Source: Tardiphaga robiniae
GTDB taxonomy: Bacteria > Pseudomonadota > Alphaproteobacteria > Rhizobiales > Xanthobacteraceae
Length of the DNA stretch: 64,000 nucleotides
NCBI RefSeq assembly: GCF_001618955.1
Contig: NZ_LVYV01000054.1
Coordinates: 62,001-126,000, forward strand
Reading direction: 5' to 3'
Position numbers and translations under genes: made by a program. Shown piece by piece: positions 26,801 through 35,285 of this stretch. The notes beneath the pieces are model-generated. The model did no database searches. It was not told the DNA's origin and saw only the letters and a program-made list of their open reading frames with translations. Numbering within the stretch: position 1 is the stretch's first letter; each line of letters begins with the position of its first letter.

Positions 26801-26840
26801 GTGCATGCAAATTCGGATGGAATATGCGATATTCATGCAC
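26801..26840. promoter_or_regulatory. Inverted repeat in the hppD / Lrp-type divergent promoter
   Basis: GTGCATG at 26801-26807 and CATGCAC at 26834-26840 are exact inverse copies. Between them is an AT-rich palindrome-like AATATGCGATATT at 26821-26833. The 133-base gap is shared by hppD and the regulator gene. AsnC/Lrp proteins bind such degenerate palindromes next to their own gene. Binding by the neighbouring regulator is inferred. Confidence 0.55.
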
Positions 26841-26869
26841 GGTTCACGCATGAAAAAGGCTTTTGACGC

Positions 26870-27346
26870 ATGATCCCGGTGGATGCTTTCGATCTCAAGA
26901 TGCTAGCCGCACTGCAGAACGACGGCCGGCTGACCAATCAGCAGCTCGCCGATGCCGTCGGCCTGTCTGCCTCGCAATGCTCGCGGCGCCGGATGCGGCT
27001 CGAGGAGGAGAAGGTGATCTCCGGTTATCACGCCGACCTGTCATCGGATGCGCTCGGCTTCAACGTCATCGCCTTCATCCAGGTAACGCTCGCCACCCAC
27101 TCGCCGGACAATGCCAAGAAATTCCGCACGCTGGTGCAACGGGTCGACGAGGTGCAGGAGGCTTACTCACTGACCGGCGATGCCGACTATGTGCTCAAGG
27201 CCGTACTGCGCGACCTGAAGGGACTGTCCGATCTCGTGAACAACGTGCTGATGCCGCATCAGAGCGTCGCGCATGTGCGTTCGTCGATTGTGCTTGATCG
27301 TTTGAAGGAAACATCGCGGCTGCCGCTGAAATCGGCGCTCGCCTGA
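26870..27346 (+). CDS. Lrp/AsnC-family transcriptional regulator, probable control of hppD
   Basis: Regulator of 158 residues. N-terminal winged helix-turn-helix at about 5-65 (LAALQNDGRLTNQQLADAVG, then LSASQCSRRRMRLEEEKVISGY), typical of AsnC/Lrp. The C-terminal RAM/AsnC effector domain is at about 72-150, with VQEAYSLTGDADYVLKAV, the usual ligand-pocket region. It is divergent from hppD, which suggests it senses an aromatic amino acid and controls tyrosine breakdown. The start is ATG 26870. Confidence 0.9.
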   Translation: MIPVDAFDLKMLAALQNDGRLTNQQLADAVGLSASQCSRRRMRLEEEKVISGYHADLSSDALGFNVIAFIQVTLATHSPDNAKKFRTLVQRVDEVQEAYSLTGDADYVLKAVLRDLKGLSDLVNNVLMPHQSVAHVRSSIVLDRLKETSRLPLKSALA

Positions 27347-27486
27347 GCGAAGAAGCGCGCAACGCAGCGGAATCTGCAACCTTCAATTGATCAAATCTTA
27401 ATTCAAAGCACCTACAAGCCGGGTCTGGATCCGATACGAGTTGGTCGGACACTCGATACTGCCAATCATTGCAGAAGAGAGCAGAC

Positions 27487-29919
27487 ATGGGCGGAACCGA
27501 CACGGGCTGGACCGAGAACGCCAATCATCGACTCGTCCGCTTCTTCTGCATCTGCCTCGGCACCCTCGTCTTCGCATATTCGCTGCTGGCGCTGCGCCTG
27601 CAGTTCGAGAGCGACAGCGTCACGGCCGTCGACATCCTGCTGACGCTCGTCCGCGTGTTGATGGGCGCAGCCGCGCTGGCCATCATCATCCATCCACCCA
27701 GGATCGCCCAACCGCTCGGCCGCCAGATCGCACTGCTCGGCACGGATTTCGAAGCCGGCTATGCGCGCATGGCCACCCAAGAGAAGGTGCGCCTGATCGT
27801 ACTCGTCACCATGGTGAGCCTGCTGCTCGAACTGGTGATGATCCGCTGGCTCGCGTCGGTCTTTCCGGTGTTCTCGTTCTTCAAGAATTTCACGCTGCTG
27901 GCCTGCTTCCTCGGGCTTGGCGCAGGCTATGCCGTCGCCGAGAAGCAGCCTTGCGCACCGGCGCTGGTGCTGCCGATGCTGGCTCTGTTCGTCAGCCTCA
28001 TCACGCTGCTGCGCTATGACGTCGGCGCCGGCAACGGCTTCTTTACCGGCCTGCCCATGCACGAACAGACCTCGATCAATATCGATATGGACCGGTTCGA
28101 CTGGCCGTCTCTGTTTGCCCACAGCCTTCCGGTGTACCTGCTGCTGGCCATGAGCTTCGTGCTGTGCGCCTGCATCTGCTACCCGGTCGGTCAGCTCTGC
28201 GGAAAGCTGCTGCACGCAACCGACGCCCTGAAGGCCTATGGTCTCAATCTGCTGGGCAGCATCCTCGGCGTGCTCGTGCTGTTCGTGATGAGCCTGTTCT
28301 GGCTGCCACCGGTGATCTGGTTTACCGCGGCTGGCGGCATTCTGTTGTTCTTCGTGCTATCGCGCGATATCCGCTCGCCGATCGGCATTGCGAGCTTCTG
28401 CGTGCTGCTCACGGTGCTGGCCTGGCCGGTGCAGCCGGAGACGCAGCGAATCTACTCGCCCTATCAGCTGCTGGAGCGCATGGCGAAGTCCGACGGATTG
28501 ATGAACATCCTGTCGGGCGGCGCCTATTATCAGAAAGTGTTCAATCTTTCGGAGAGCCATCGCAGCATCGAAAGCGCCGCGGACCGCTATGTGCGGACCT
28601 ATTACGAGTTCCCGTTCAACTTCAAGAAAAAGCCGGAACGCGTCGCCATTGTCGGAGCCGGTAGCGGCAACGACATCGCTGCAGCCCTGCGGATGGGTGC
28701 CGCCCATGTGGATGCCATCGAGATCGATCCCGCCATCGTCCATCTCGGCCGCAACAATCATCCCGAACATCCCTATGACGACCCGCGGGTGACGGTGCAC
28801 ATCAACGATGCGCGCAATTTCTTCCGCACGGCGCAGCAGCAATACGATCTGATTATCTATGGCGTGCTGGATTCGCACACCGCGCTCAGCCACGCATCGA
28901 ACCTGCGGGTCGACTCCTATGTCTACACCCGCGAGGGCATCGACGAGGCCTTCCGCCTGCTCAAGCCTGACGGCGTGATGTCCATTGCTTTCGCGCTGCC
29001 GAACGAGTCTCTCGGCTTCAAGCTGTCGCATATCCTGCAGGGCCTGCCCGGCGCCGGCAAGCCGCTGGCCATCCGCGTGCGTTACGATTCCAGCACGACG
29101 ACAGCCTTCGTCGTCCAGAAAGGCCGCGACGCGGTGCTGCCGAACATCGAGGCCTTTGCCGCTATCGGCTTCACGGACGTGTCGCAGCGCTATGCGCAGC
29201 CCTATCCCGAATCCAGTATCCCGACCGACGACTGGCCGTTCTTCTACATGATCAACCGGACCTACCCCGTCAGCTACCTGATCGCGCTCGGCATGGTGAT
29301 GCTGCTGAGCACGATGTTCGTGCGCAAGACCATCGGCCTCAATGACCCGATCGAGCGCGGCTACCTGCCATTTTTCTTTCTCGGCGCCGGCTTCATGCTG
29401 GTCGAGACCAAGGCCATTACCGAACTGGGCCTGCATCTCGGCGGCACCTGGTTCGTGATCGCAGCGACCATCATCATGGTGCTGGTGATGGCCTTCCTGG
29501 CCAATCTCATCGTGCAGCGAAACGCATTTCAGCGCACCAATCTCGCTTATGTGGGCCTGATCGTCAGCCTGCTCGTTGGCTACTTCTATGCGCGTAACCA
29601 CACGCTGATCGCCTTTGCATCGCCATGGGCGAATCTCGCGCTCAGCGGCGTCCTGCTGACGATCCCGCTGTTCTTCTCGGGCATTATCTTCTCGAGCCTG
29701 ATCGGCAGGGCGAGCGTCAATATCTCGACCGCACTGGCCTATAACCTGATGGGCGCTCTGTTCGGCGGCTTGATGGAATACAATTCGATGTATTTCGGCT
29801 TTGCGTTCCTCTATCTGCTGGCGATCGGCTTCTACGCCCTCGCCTGGCTGTTCTCGCGCAATCCCGGCATTGCCTGGGCGCGACGGCTCAACATCCCGCG
29901 CACGGATGCGGCATCGTAG
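27487..29919 (+). CDS. Polytopic membrane protein with an embedded spermidine-synthase-like domain
   Basis: Protein of 810 residues from ATG 27487 (AGAAGAGAG upstream). About seven membrane helices occupy residues ~12-330, a soluble region covers ~335-600, and six or more helices follow (~600-800). The soluble part resembles spermidine synthase/SAM-dependent fold: VAIVGAGSGNDIAAAL near 390 (glycine-rich SAM loop), AIEIDPAIVHLG near 415 (acidic ribose ligand), and INDARNFFRTAQQQYDLIIYG. It lacks the D-x-G-D pattern expected for classical polyamine aminopropyl transfer, so the reaction is unknown. A similar fusion is seen in uncharacterised large membrane proteins of this group. It stands alone, with no operon partner evident. 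Confidence 0.75.
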   Translation: MGGTDTGWTENANHRLVRFFCICLGTLVFAYSLLALRLQFESDSVTAVDILLTLVRVLMGAAALAIIIHPPRIAQPLGRQIALLGTDFEAGYARMATQEKVRLIVLVTMVSLLLELVMIRWLASVFPVFSFFKNFTLLACFLGLGAGYAVAEKQPCAPALVLPMLALFVSLITLLRYDVGAGNGFFTGLPMHEQTSINIDMDRFDWPSLFAHSLPVYLLLAMSFVLCACICYPVGQLCGKLLHATDALKAYGLNLLGSILGVLVLFVMSLFWLPPVIWFTAAGGILLFFVLSRDIRSPIGIASFCVLLTVLAWPVQPETQRIYSPYQLLERMAKSDGLMNILSGGAYYQKVFNLSESHRSIESAADRYVRTYYEFPFNFKKKPERVAIVGAGSGNDIAAALRMGAAHVDAIEIDPAIVHLGRNNHPEHPYDDPRVTVHINDARNFFRTAQQQYDLIIYGVLDSHTALSHASNLRVDSYVYTREGIDEAFRLLKPDGVMSIAFALPNESLGFKLSHILQGLPGAGKPLAIRVRYDSSTTTAFVVQKGRDAVLPNIEAFAAIGFTDVSQRYAQPYPESSIPTDDWPFFYMINRTYPVSYLIALGMVMLLSTMFVRKTIGLNDPIERGYLPFFFLGAGFMLVETKAITELGLHLGGTWFVIAATIIMVLVMAFLANLIVQRNAFQRTNLAYVGLIVSLLVGYFYARNHTLIAFASPWANLALSGVLLTIPLFFSGIIFSSLIGRASVNISTALAYNLMGALFGGLMEYNSMYFGFAFLYLLAIGFYALAWLFSRNPGIAWARRLNIPRTDAAS

Positions 29920-30010
29920 CATCCACCTCCCGGCGTCAGGTCTTCTGGCAGTTCACGAACCATCGCGGTTCTGCCAAGATCGACGCAACGAACAGATTGG
30001 GGAGTGAACC

Positions 30011-30322
30011 ATGGCACTGGCGCTGCGGCCAAACTGCGAATATTGCGACAAGGACCTGCCGCCCGCGGCACGCGATGCGCGCATCTGCACCTTTGAATGC
30101 ACTTTTTGTGCGGACTGCGTGGAGACCAAGCTCCACAATGTCTGTCCGAACTGCGGCGGAGGCTTCGCCCCGCGCCCGATCCGGCCCGCCACCGAATGGC
30201 GGCCGGGTTTGTCCGTAGCCAAGCGCCCGGCGTCGGACAAGCGCGTACATCTGTCGCGCAGCCTTGAGGACATCGCGGTGCATTCGGCCCGCATCAAGGA
30301 CATTCCGCCCGAGGATCGCTGA
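30011..30322 (+). CDS. DUF1272 zinc-finger-like protein
   Basis: Protein of 103 residues. Eight cysteines at 9, 12, 26, 30, 33, 36, 45 and 48 form NCEYC, ICTFECTFCADC and VCPNCGGGF, the DUF1272 pattern, and probably bind two zinc ions. The C-terminal half is basic and probably flexible (KRPASDKRVHLSRSLEDI). Function is unknown; the family is small and usually encoded alone. GGGGAGTG precedes the ATG. The gene converges with hmgA and leaves only 29 bases between the stops. Confidence 0.88.
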   Translation: MALALRPNCEYCDKDLPPAARDARICTFECTFCADCVETKLHNVCPNCGGGFAPRPIRPATEWRPGLSVAKRPASDKRVHLSRSLEDIAVHSARIKDIPPEDR

Positions 30323-30351
30323 TCCCTTGGGATCGCTGAACCCCGGCGCAC

Positions 30352-31698
30352 CTAGCGCTTGTTCGGATCGAACCGCTTCTCCAAACCCTTCCAGCAATCC
30401 GCATAGTCGCTCTGCAGTGTCGCCGTCGTCGCCGCGTGTTCCGTGACGCGCTGCGGGTAGCGGGTCTCGAACATGAAGGCCATGGTGCCGGTGAGCTTGA
30501 CGGGCTTCAACTCGCCATTGCTGGCGTGATCGAAGGCCTCGCGGTCCGGCCCATGGGGCAGCATCATATTGTGCAGGCTGATTCCGCCCGGCGTGAAGCC
30601 CTGCGGCTTGGCATCATAGACGCCGTAAATCAGGCCCATGAATTCCGACATGATGTTCATGTGATACCACGGCGGACGGAAGGTGTTTTCGGCGACCGCC
30701 CAGCGCTCCGGAAAGATCACGAAGTCGATATTCGCCGTGCCCGCGGTTTCGGACGGCGAGGTCAGCACCGTGAAAATCGACGGATCCGGATGATCGAAGC
30801 CGATGGCACCCACGGGCGAGAAGGTGCGCAGATCGTATTTATAGGGCGCATAGTTGCCGTGCCATGCCACCACATCGATAGGCGAATGCGGCAGCACCGT
30901 CTTGAACAGCGAGCCGCCCCATTTCACATAGAGCTCGGTCGGCGTGTCCTTGTCCTCATAGGCGGCCACCGGCGTGAGGAAATCACGCGCATTGGCGAGG
31001 CAGTTGGCGCCGATCGGCCCGCGCTCCGGCAGCGTGAAGGCGCCGCCATAATTCTCGCAGAGATAGCCGCGCGCCGCACCACCCGTGAGCTCGACGCGAA
31101 ACTTGACGCCGCGCGGGATCACCACAATCTCGCCTGGCTCGGCATCGATGCGGCCAAATTCGGTGACGAACTTGAGGTTGCCCTGTTGCAGCACGAACAT
31201 CATCTCGCCGTCGGCATTGTAGAAATGCTGGTCGACCATCGATTTGGTGATCAGATAGACATGCGCCGCCATGCCGGCCTGGGTGCCGGCATCGCCCGCC
31301 GTGGTCATGGTCTGCACGCCTTGCAGGAAGGTCATGTCTTCTTTCGGGATCGGCGCCGGATCCCAGCGCAATTGCGCGATCGGCAGATCGTTCTCGTGGC
31401 ATGGCGCGGTGCGCCACAGTCTGCCATCCGCTTTCTCGAAGCGGCCGGAATGTTTCACTGACGGGCGGATGCGATACAGCCAGGACCGCTCATTGGTGCC
31501 GCGTGGCGCGGTGAAGGGCGAGCCCGAGAGCTGCTCCGCATAGAGCCCATAGGCCGCACGCTGCGGCGAGTTGCGGCCGATGGGTAGCGCGCCGGGCAGA
31601 GCCTCCGTTTCAAAGCTGTTGCCAAAGCCGGACATGTAGCCCGGCGTGACGTTGACGGTGTTGCGGCTGATCAGATCGGGATTGGTGGTGATGTTCAT
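30352..31698 (-). CDS. hmgA: Homogentisate 1,2-dioxygenase
   Basis: Fe(II) ring-cleaving enzyme of 448 residues that turns homogentisate into maleylacetoacetate. Family landmarks: [19 protein letters not shown] near the N-terminus, [50 protein letters not shown] with iron-ligand His and Glu, and the C-terminal [18 protein letters not shown]. Length is normal. AAGGAGG lies just before the ATG. It is the last gene of a minus-strand set with a metallo-beta-lactamase-fold protein, a DUF2783 protein and a flavin hydroxylase. The later enzymes (maleylacetoacetate isomerase, fumarylacetoacetase) are not in the window. Confidence 0.97.
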   Translation of the reverse strand: MNITTNPDLISRNTVNVTPGYMSGFGNSFETEALPGALPIGRNSPQRAAYGLYAEQLSGSPFTAPRGTNERSWLYRIRPSVKHSGRFEKADGRLWRTAPCHENDLPIAQLRWDPAPIPKEDMTFLQGVQTMTTAGDAGTQAGMAAHVYLITKSMVDQHFYNADGEMMFVLQQGNLKFVTEFGRIDAEPGEIVVIPRGVKFRVELTGGAARGYLCENYGGAFTLPERGPIGANCLANARDFLTPVAAYEDKDTPTELYVKWGGSLFKTVLPHSPIDVVAWHGNYAPYKYDLRTFSPVGAIGFDHPDPSIFTVLTSPSETAGTANIDFVIFPERWAVAENTFRPPWYHMNIMSEFMGLIYGVYDAKPQGFTPGGISLHNMMLPHGPDREAFDHASNGELKPVKLTGTMAFMFETRYPQRVTEHAATTATLQSDYADCWKGLEKRFDPNKR

Positions 31699-31699
31699 C

Positions 31700-32653
31700 T
31701 CATCCTCCTTGGAGCGCGGCCCACATTTCGCGGTCGCGCTTGTCGGTCCAGATCACGGGATCGTCGATCCCCGAGGCTTCATCGAAGGCGCGGGATACAT
31801 TGAAGGGCAGGCAGTGCTCGTAAATCGCAAAGCTCGAAAACTTCTTGTCCATGACGTCGCGGGTCGCCGCCATGGTCTCCTTCAGGCTGCGACCCTTGGC
31901 GACCGACAGCTCGGCCGCGCCATAGAGCGACATCACGAAGTCACGCGTCATCGCGATCGCCTCGCGGGTGGTCTCCAGCCCCTTCAACGCATCTCCGCGG
32001 CCCGGCGCAATCGCCTTCGGGTTAAAGGCACGGATCTCATTCAGCGTCGACGGCCATTCGCGCAGCAGCGCATCGCCGCAATAGCAGGCCGAGTGATATT
32101 CGATGAGATCGCCGGAGAACATCACCTCGGCATCTGGCACCCAGGCAACGATATCGCCGGACGTATGACCGGCACCGAGCTGCATGAGACGTACCTCGCG
32201 CTTGCCGAGGAAGATCGACATCTCGCCCTCGAAGGTCAGTGTCGGCCAGGTCAGGCCGGGGATGCTCTCGGCATCCTGGAACAGGCGCGGAAAACGACCG
32301 AATTCTGAATCCCAGTCCTGCTGGCCGCGCTCTTCCACCAGCCGATAGGTCTCTTGGGACGCGACGACACCCTGCGCCTTGTAGGCGGACGCACCGAGCA
32401 CGCGCACCGCGTGATAATGCGACAGCACGACATATTTGATCGGCTTGTCGGTGACCGTCCGCACCCGCTCGATCACCTTGTTGGCCATCGCCGGCGTCGC
32501 CTGCGCGTCGAACACGATGCAACCGTCATCGCCGACAATGACGGCCGAGTTCGGATCGCCTTCAGCCGTAAAGGCATAGAGATCGGTGCCGATCTCCGAG
32601 AAGGTGACCTTCTTCTCGGTCATGTCGGTCGTGGATGCGAAACCTTTGGTCAT
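31700..32653 (-). CDS. Metallo-beta-lactamase-fold protein with an altered metal motif
   Basis: Protein of 317 residues, one base upstream of hmgA. The fold motifs are recognisable but the standard HxHxDH is reduced to His79-Tyr-His81-Ala-Val83-Arg84 (SHYHAVRV), so the Asp and second-site His are lost. [13 protein letters not shown] and [17 protein letters not shown] keep later ligands. One metal site might remain; the second is probably missing. The operon position suggests a role in homogentisate or 3-hydroxyphenylacetate breakdown, perhaps thioester or lactone hydrolysis or regulation. No enzyme name can be given. Confidence 0.85.
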   Translation of the reverse strand: MTKGFASTTDMTEKKVTFSEIGTDLYAFTAEGDPNSAVIVGDDGCIVFDAQATPAMANKVIERVRTVTDKPIKYVVLSHYHAVRVLGASAYKAQGVVASQETYRLVEERGQQDWDSEFGRFPRLFQDAESIPGLTWPTLTFEGEMSIFLGKREVRLMQLGAGHTSGDIVAWVPDAEVMFSGDLIEYHSACYCGDALLREWPSTLNEIRAFNPKAIAPGRGDALKGLETTREAIAMTRDFVMSLYGAAELSVAKGRSLKETMAATRDVMDKKFSSFAIYEHCLPFNVSRAFDEASGIDDPVIWTDKRDREMWAALQGG

Positions 32654-32680
32654 CTATCTATTCCTTTCGAATTCCAAAAC

Positions 32681-32830
32681 CGTCATTCCGGGATGCACGT
32701 AAGTCGGCAGAGCCGACTGCAGTGCAGACCCGGAATCCCGGAGTGATGAACATATCGGGATTCCCAGCCACTCCAATTGGAGTGGCTGAGGTTCGCGTGC
32801 GGCTGACGCCGACCACGCCCCGGAATGACG
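32681..32830. repeat. Palindromic intergenic repeat (family D, copy 1)
   Basis: Bounded by CGTCATTCCGGG at 32681 and CGGAATGACG ending at 32830, which are inverse copies. It contains the perfect 20-base palindrome GCCACTCCAATTGGAGTGGC at 32767-32786, then TGAGGTTCGCG. A second copy lies at 59961-60100 with AAG in place of AAT at the centre. It occupies the gap between the DUF2783 and metallo-beta-lactamase-fold genes, inside what would otherwise be one operon. Confidence 0.8.
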
Positions 32831-32837
32831 AGTTTTG

Positions 32838-33053
32838 TCATTTCTCGTCCCTCACATTCGGCAACCGCCGCTTCGCCAGCGCAATCGCTTCATCGAGCAC
32901 ACTGGCATCGCCGATATGATTGGCGAGGATCAGCACCAGCGCCGTATCGAGCGCCGCGCTTTGATCGTCGGTCAATCCGCGATGCGCCTCAACGATCGCA
33001 CGATAGGCGTTGTCGGGGCTGGCGAAATTGGACGTCGTCGACAGCGCCGTCAT
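32838..33053 (-). CDS. DUF2783 small protein (71 aa), probable hydroxylase partner
   Basis: Protein of 71 residues, mostly helical by appearance (ALDTALVLILANHIGDASVLDEAIALA). Matches my memory of the DUF2783 family. It begins in the four bases (33050-33053) that end the flavin hydroxylase gene, with GGGAGG upstream, so synthesis is coupled. In Pseudomonas, a two-component 3-hydroxyphenylacetate hydroxylase pairs the flavoprotein MhaA with the small protein MhaB. The same layout suggests a coupling partner here, but the sequence relation to MhaB was not tested. Confidence 0.82.
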   Translation of the reverse strand: MTALSTTSNFASPDNAYRAIVEAHRGLTDDQSAALDTALVLILANHIGDASVLDEAIALAKRRLPNVRDEK

Positions 33054-34663
33054 GACGACCTCCCGCTGGCACGCGCTACCGCAGTCTTGATCGCCTGCGG
33101 CGTCGGATGCCGGAAACGCGCGGCGACATAGCCATCGGGACGCAGCAGATAGGCGGCACCCGGATCGGCACCGTAGCGCGCCTTGAACAGCCCGGTCTCG
33201 TCGCGCAGCGCCGCATCATCGCCGACAACCAGACGCGCCACGCCCTCGGGCAGCTCAATCGCCTGACCATCCGACTGCAGCACGGTAAAGCCACGGCCGG
33301 CCCCAGCGAAACATTCAGAGAGAAATACATGCGCGCCGTCATCAGTCGCGAGCGGCGCGTCCGGCATATGCGCGCCCGGCCGCGGACCAACAGACCAGTC
33401 GTCGCTATCGGCGGTCGAGAGCGGCGTCTGATAGACCGACGGCACGGACAGTCGCCCGCCATTGATCATGCGCTTGGCGAAATCGGCTTCCCTGGCGAGC
33501 GACAGTACCGCGTGCCGCATGCGCTGCTCCTGCTTCGAATGCGGCGCGATGAAATCCGTCGCATGGGTCGATGCTCGGATGTTCTCGTCCGCGGCCGGGC
33601 CACGCTCGGCATCATAGCTTGCCAGCAGCGACGCCGGCGCATTGCCGGCCAGCACCAGTGCGAGCTTCCAGGCGATATTCTCGGCGTCTTCAAGGCCGGA
33701 ATTGGCGCCCCGCGCGCCGAAAGGCGACACCTGATGCGCGGCGTCACCGGCAAAGATCACGCGCTCATGCAGGAAGCGTTGCATGCGGCGGCACTGGAAC
33801 TTGTAGACCGAGATCCACTCGAAATCGAAATCGTCGTGGCCGAGCATGCGCGCGATGCGCGGACGCACCTTCTCCGGCCGCCGCTCCTCGGCGGGGTCTG
33901 CATCCGGCCCGAGCTGCAGATCGATGCGCCAGACATCGTCGGGCTGGCGATGCAGCAGCGCGGACTGGCCGGAATGGAATGGTGGATCGAACCAGAACCA
34001 GCGCTCGGTCGGGAACTCCGCGGTCATCTTGACGTCGGCGATCAGGAACTGATCCTCAAACACCTCGCCGGAAAAATCCGCGCCAACCATGCCGCGCAAC
34101 CCGGAACGCGCACCATCGCAGGCGACGACATAGTCAGCGCGCAGCGTGTATGGCCCATCGGGCGTCTCGATGGTGAGTTCGGCGTGATCGTTGTGCTGCG
34201 CCAGCGCGATGACCTTGTTGCGCCAGCGTAGATCGATCTCCGGCAGTTGATGCACGCGATCTACCAGAAAGGATTCAGCGTAATATTGCTGCAGATTAAT
34301 GAAGGCCGGCATCTTGTGGCCGGTCTCCGGCAGCAGATCGAACTGGTAGAGCATGTCCGGTCCGAGAAAGATCTTGCCGACCTTCCACACCACGCCCTTG
34401 TCGATCATGCGATGAGCGACGCCAAGGCGATCCCATAATTCGAGCGAGCGTTTGGAGAAACAGATGGCGCGCGAGCCATCGCCGATCCGATCGGCGTCGT
34501 CGAGCAGCACCACGCGCTGGCCGCGCTGCGCCAGATCGATGGCCAGCGACAGACCGACCGGCCCGGCGCCGACGACCACAACGGGATGACGCGCTGCATC
34601 AACAGCAGAGCGTGCCTGATCGGCATGGCGGCGATAGGCAAACTGGCGGACATGCTGCGCCAT
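33050..34663 (-). CDS. FAD-dependent aromatic hydroxylase (MhpA/PheA family)
   Basis: Class A flavin monooxygenase of 537 residues. FAD motifs: VVVGAGPVGLSLAIDLAQRG near 30-50, the CDGARSGLRGMVG DG motif, and GDAAHQVSPFGARGANSGLEDAENI, which is the GD motif (read as 25 residues near 305-330). The N-terminal ~25 residues precede the Rossmann fold. Substrate is probably a hydroxyphenyl acid: it shares an operon with hmgA and a MarR regulator is divergent. A plausible reaction is 3-hydroxyphenylacetate to homogentisate; 3-(3-hydroxyphenyl)propionate hydroxylation is the main alternative, but no mhpB/C genes are present. Confidence 0.87.
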   Translation of the reverse strand: MAQHVRQFAYRRHADQARSAVDAARHPVVVVGAGPVGLSLAIDLAQRGQRVVLLDDADRIGDGSRAICFSKRSLELWDRLGVAHRMIDKGVVWKVGKIFLGPDMLYQFDLLPETGHKMPAFINLQQYYAESFLVDRVHQLPEIDLRWRNKVIALAQHNDHAELTIETPDGPYTLRADYVVACDGARSGLRGMVGADFSGEVFEDQFLIADVKMTAEFPTERWFWFDPPFHSGQSALLHRQPDDVWRIDLQLGPDADPAEERRPEKVRPRIARMLGHDDFDFEWISVYKFQCRRMQRFLHERVIFAGDAAHQVSPFGARGANSGLEDAENIAWKLALVLAGNAPASLLASYDAERGPAADENIRASTHATDFIAPHSKQEQRMRHAVLSLAREADFAKRMINGGRLSVPSVYQTPLSTADSDDWSVGPRPGAHMPDAPLATDDGAHVFLSECFAGAGRGFTVLQSDGQAIELPEGVARLVVGDDAALRDETGLFKARYGADPGAAYLLRPDGYVAARFRHPTPQAIKTAVARASGRSS

Positions 34664-34738
34664 GGCTCAACCCCTGCCCTGCAACCGGATGCATTTTCGG
34701 ATCAACGCTGGTCTGGCCAACGGATCGCACTCCCTCTA

Positions 34739-34762
34739 AGATAGTCTCATTTGCAACCATCT
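34739..34762. promoter_or_regulatory. Imperfect palindrome in the hydroxylase / MarR intergenic region
   Basis: AGATAGTCTC at 34739-34748 and GCAACCATCT at 34753-34762 are inverse copies at 7 of 10 positions. It lies in the 144 bases shared by the divergent genes, where a MarR dimer would bind to control both. Binding by the neighbour is inferred from position. Confidence 0.5.
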
Positions 34763-34807
34763 AAACGCCGGACCCGTGGCGGCGTCAACAGCAGAATTGG
34801 TGGCTCC

Positions 34808-35281
34808 GTGGCGAAATTCGACCTGTTTCAGTTCGTTCCGTTCCGGCTCAACCGGCTGGCCGCGGAGGTCAGCGCCGCACTGTCCGACGAATATCAGGTA
34901 CGCTATGGGCTCGACATTCCGGAATGGCGCGTCATCGCCACGCTGGGCTTTCGCGACGACGCCTGCAGCGCGCAGTTCATTTCGCAATGCACACGCACGC
35001 ATAAATCCACCATCAGCCGCGCGGTCACGGCCCTGCTGGAACGCGAACTCATCGAACGGGTGGAGAATGAGGATGACCGCCGTGCCTTCGAATTGCGTCT
35101 CTCCGCGAAAGGCACCGCGCTCTATGAAGAGCTGATCCCGCGCCTGCTGCACAAGGAACGCGACATCCTGTCATGCCTGACAGCGCAGGAACGCAAGGAT
35201 TTCGCCGCCGCACTTGGCAAGATCGAGCGCAGCCTCGACCTCGTGCAGACGCGGCATGGGCAAAAGGCTGGCGCGTATTGA
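34808..35281 (+). CDS. MarR-family transcriptional regulator of the homogentisate cluster
   Basis: Regulator of 157 residues from GTG 34808; the frame is open from a TTG at 34751, which overlaps the palindrome and is less likely. Winged helix-turn-helix at about 35-105: LDIPEWRVIATLG, CTRTHKSTISRAVTALLERELIERV and DDRRAFELRLSAKG for the wing. Divergent from the flavin hydroxylase operon, so it probably represses it until an aromatic acid binds. It is the type of gene called hmgR elsewhere, but I do not assign that name. Confidence 0.85.
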   Translation: MAKFDLFQFVPFRLNRLAAEVSAALSDEYQVRYGLDIPEWRVIATLGFRDDACSAQFISQCTRTHKSTISRAVTALLERELIERVENEDDRRAFELRLSAKGTALYEELIPRLLHKERDILSCLTAQERKDFAAALGKIERSLDLVQTRHGQKAGAY

Positions 35282-35285
35282 GTGC

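Noticed and set aside
28357-29922. 521-codon open frame opposite the membrane spermidine-synthase-like gene
   Set aside because: Charged, His/Asp-rich translation without hydrophobic core; antisense shadow.
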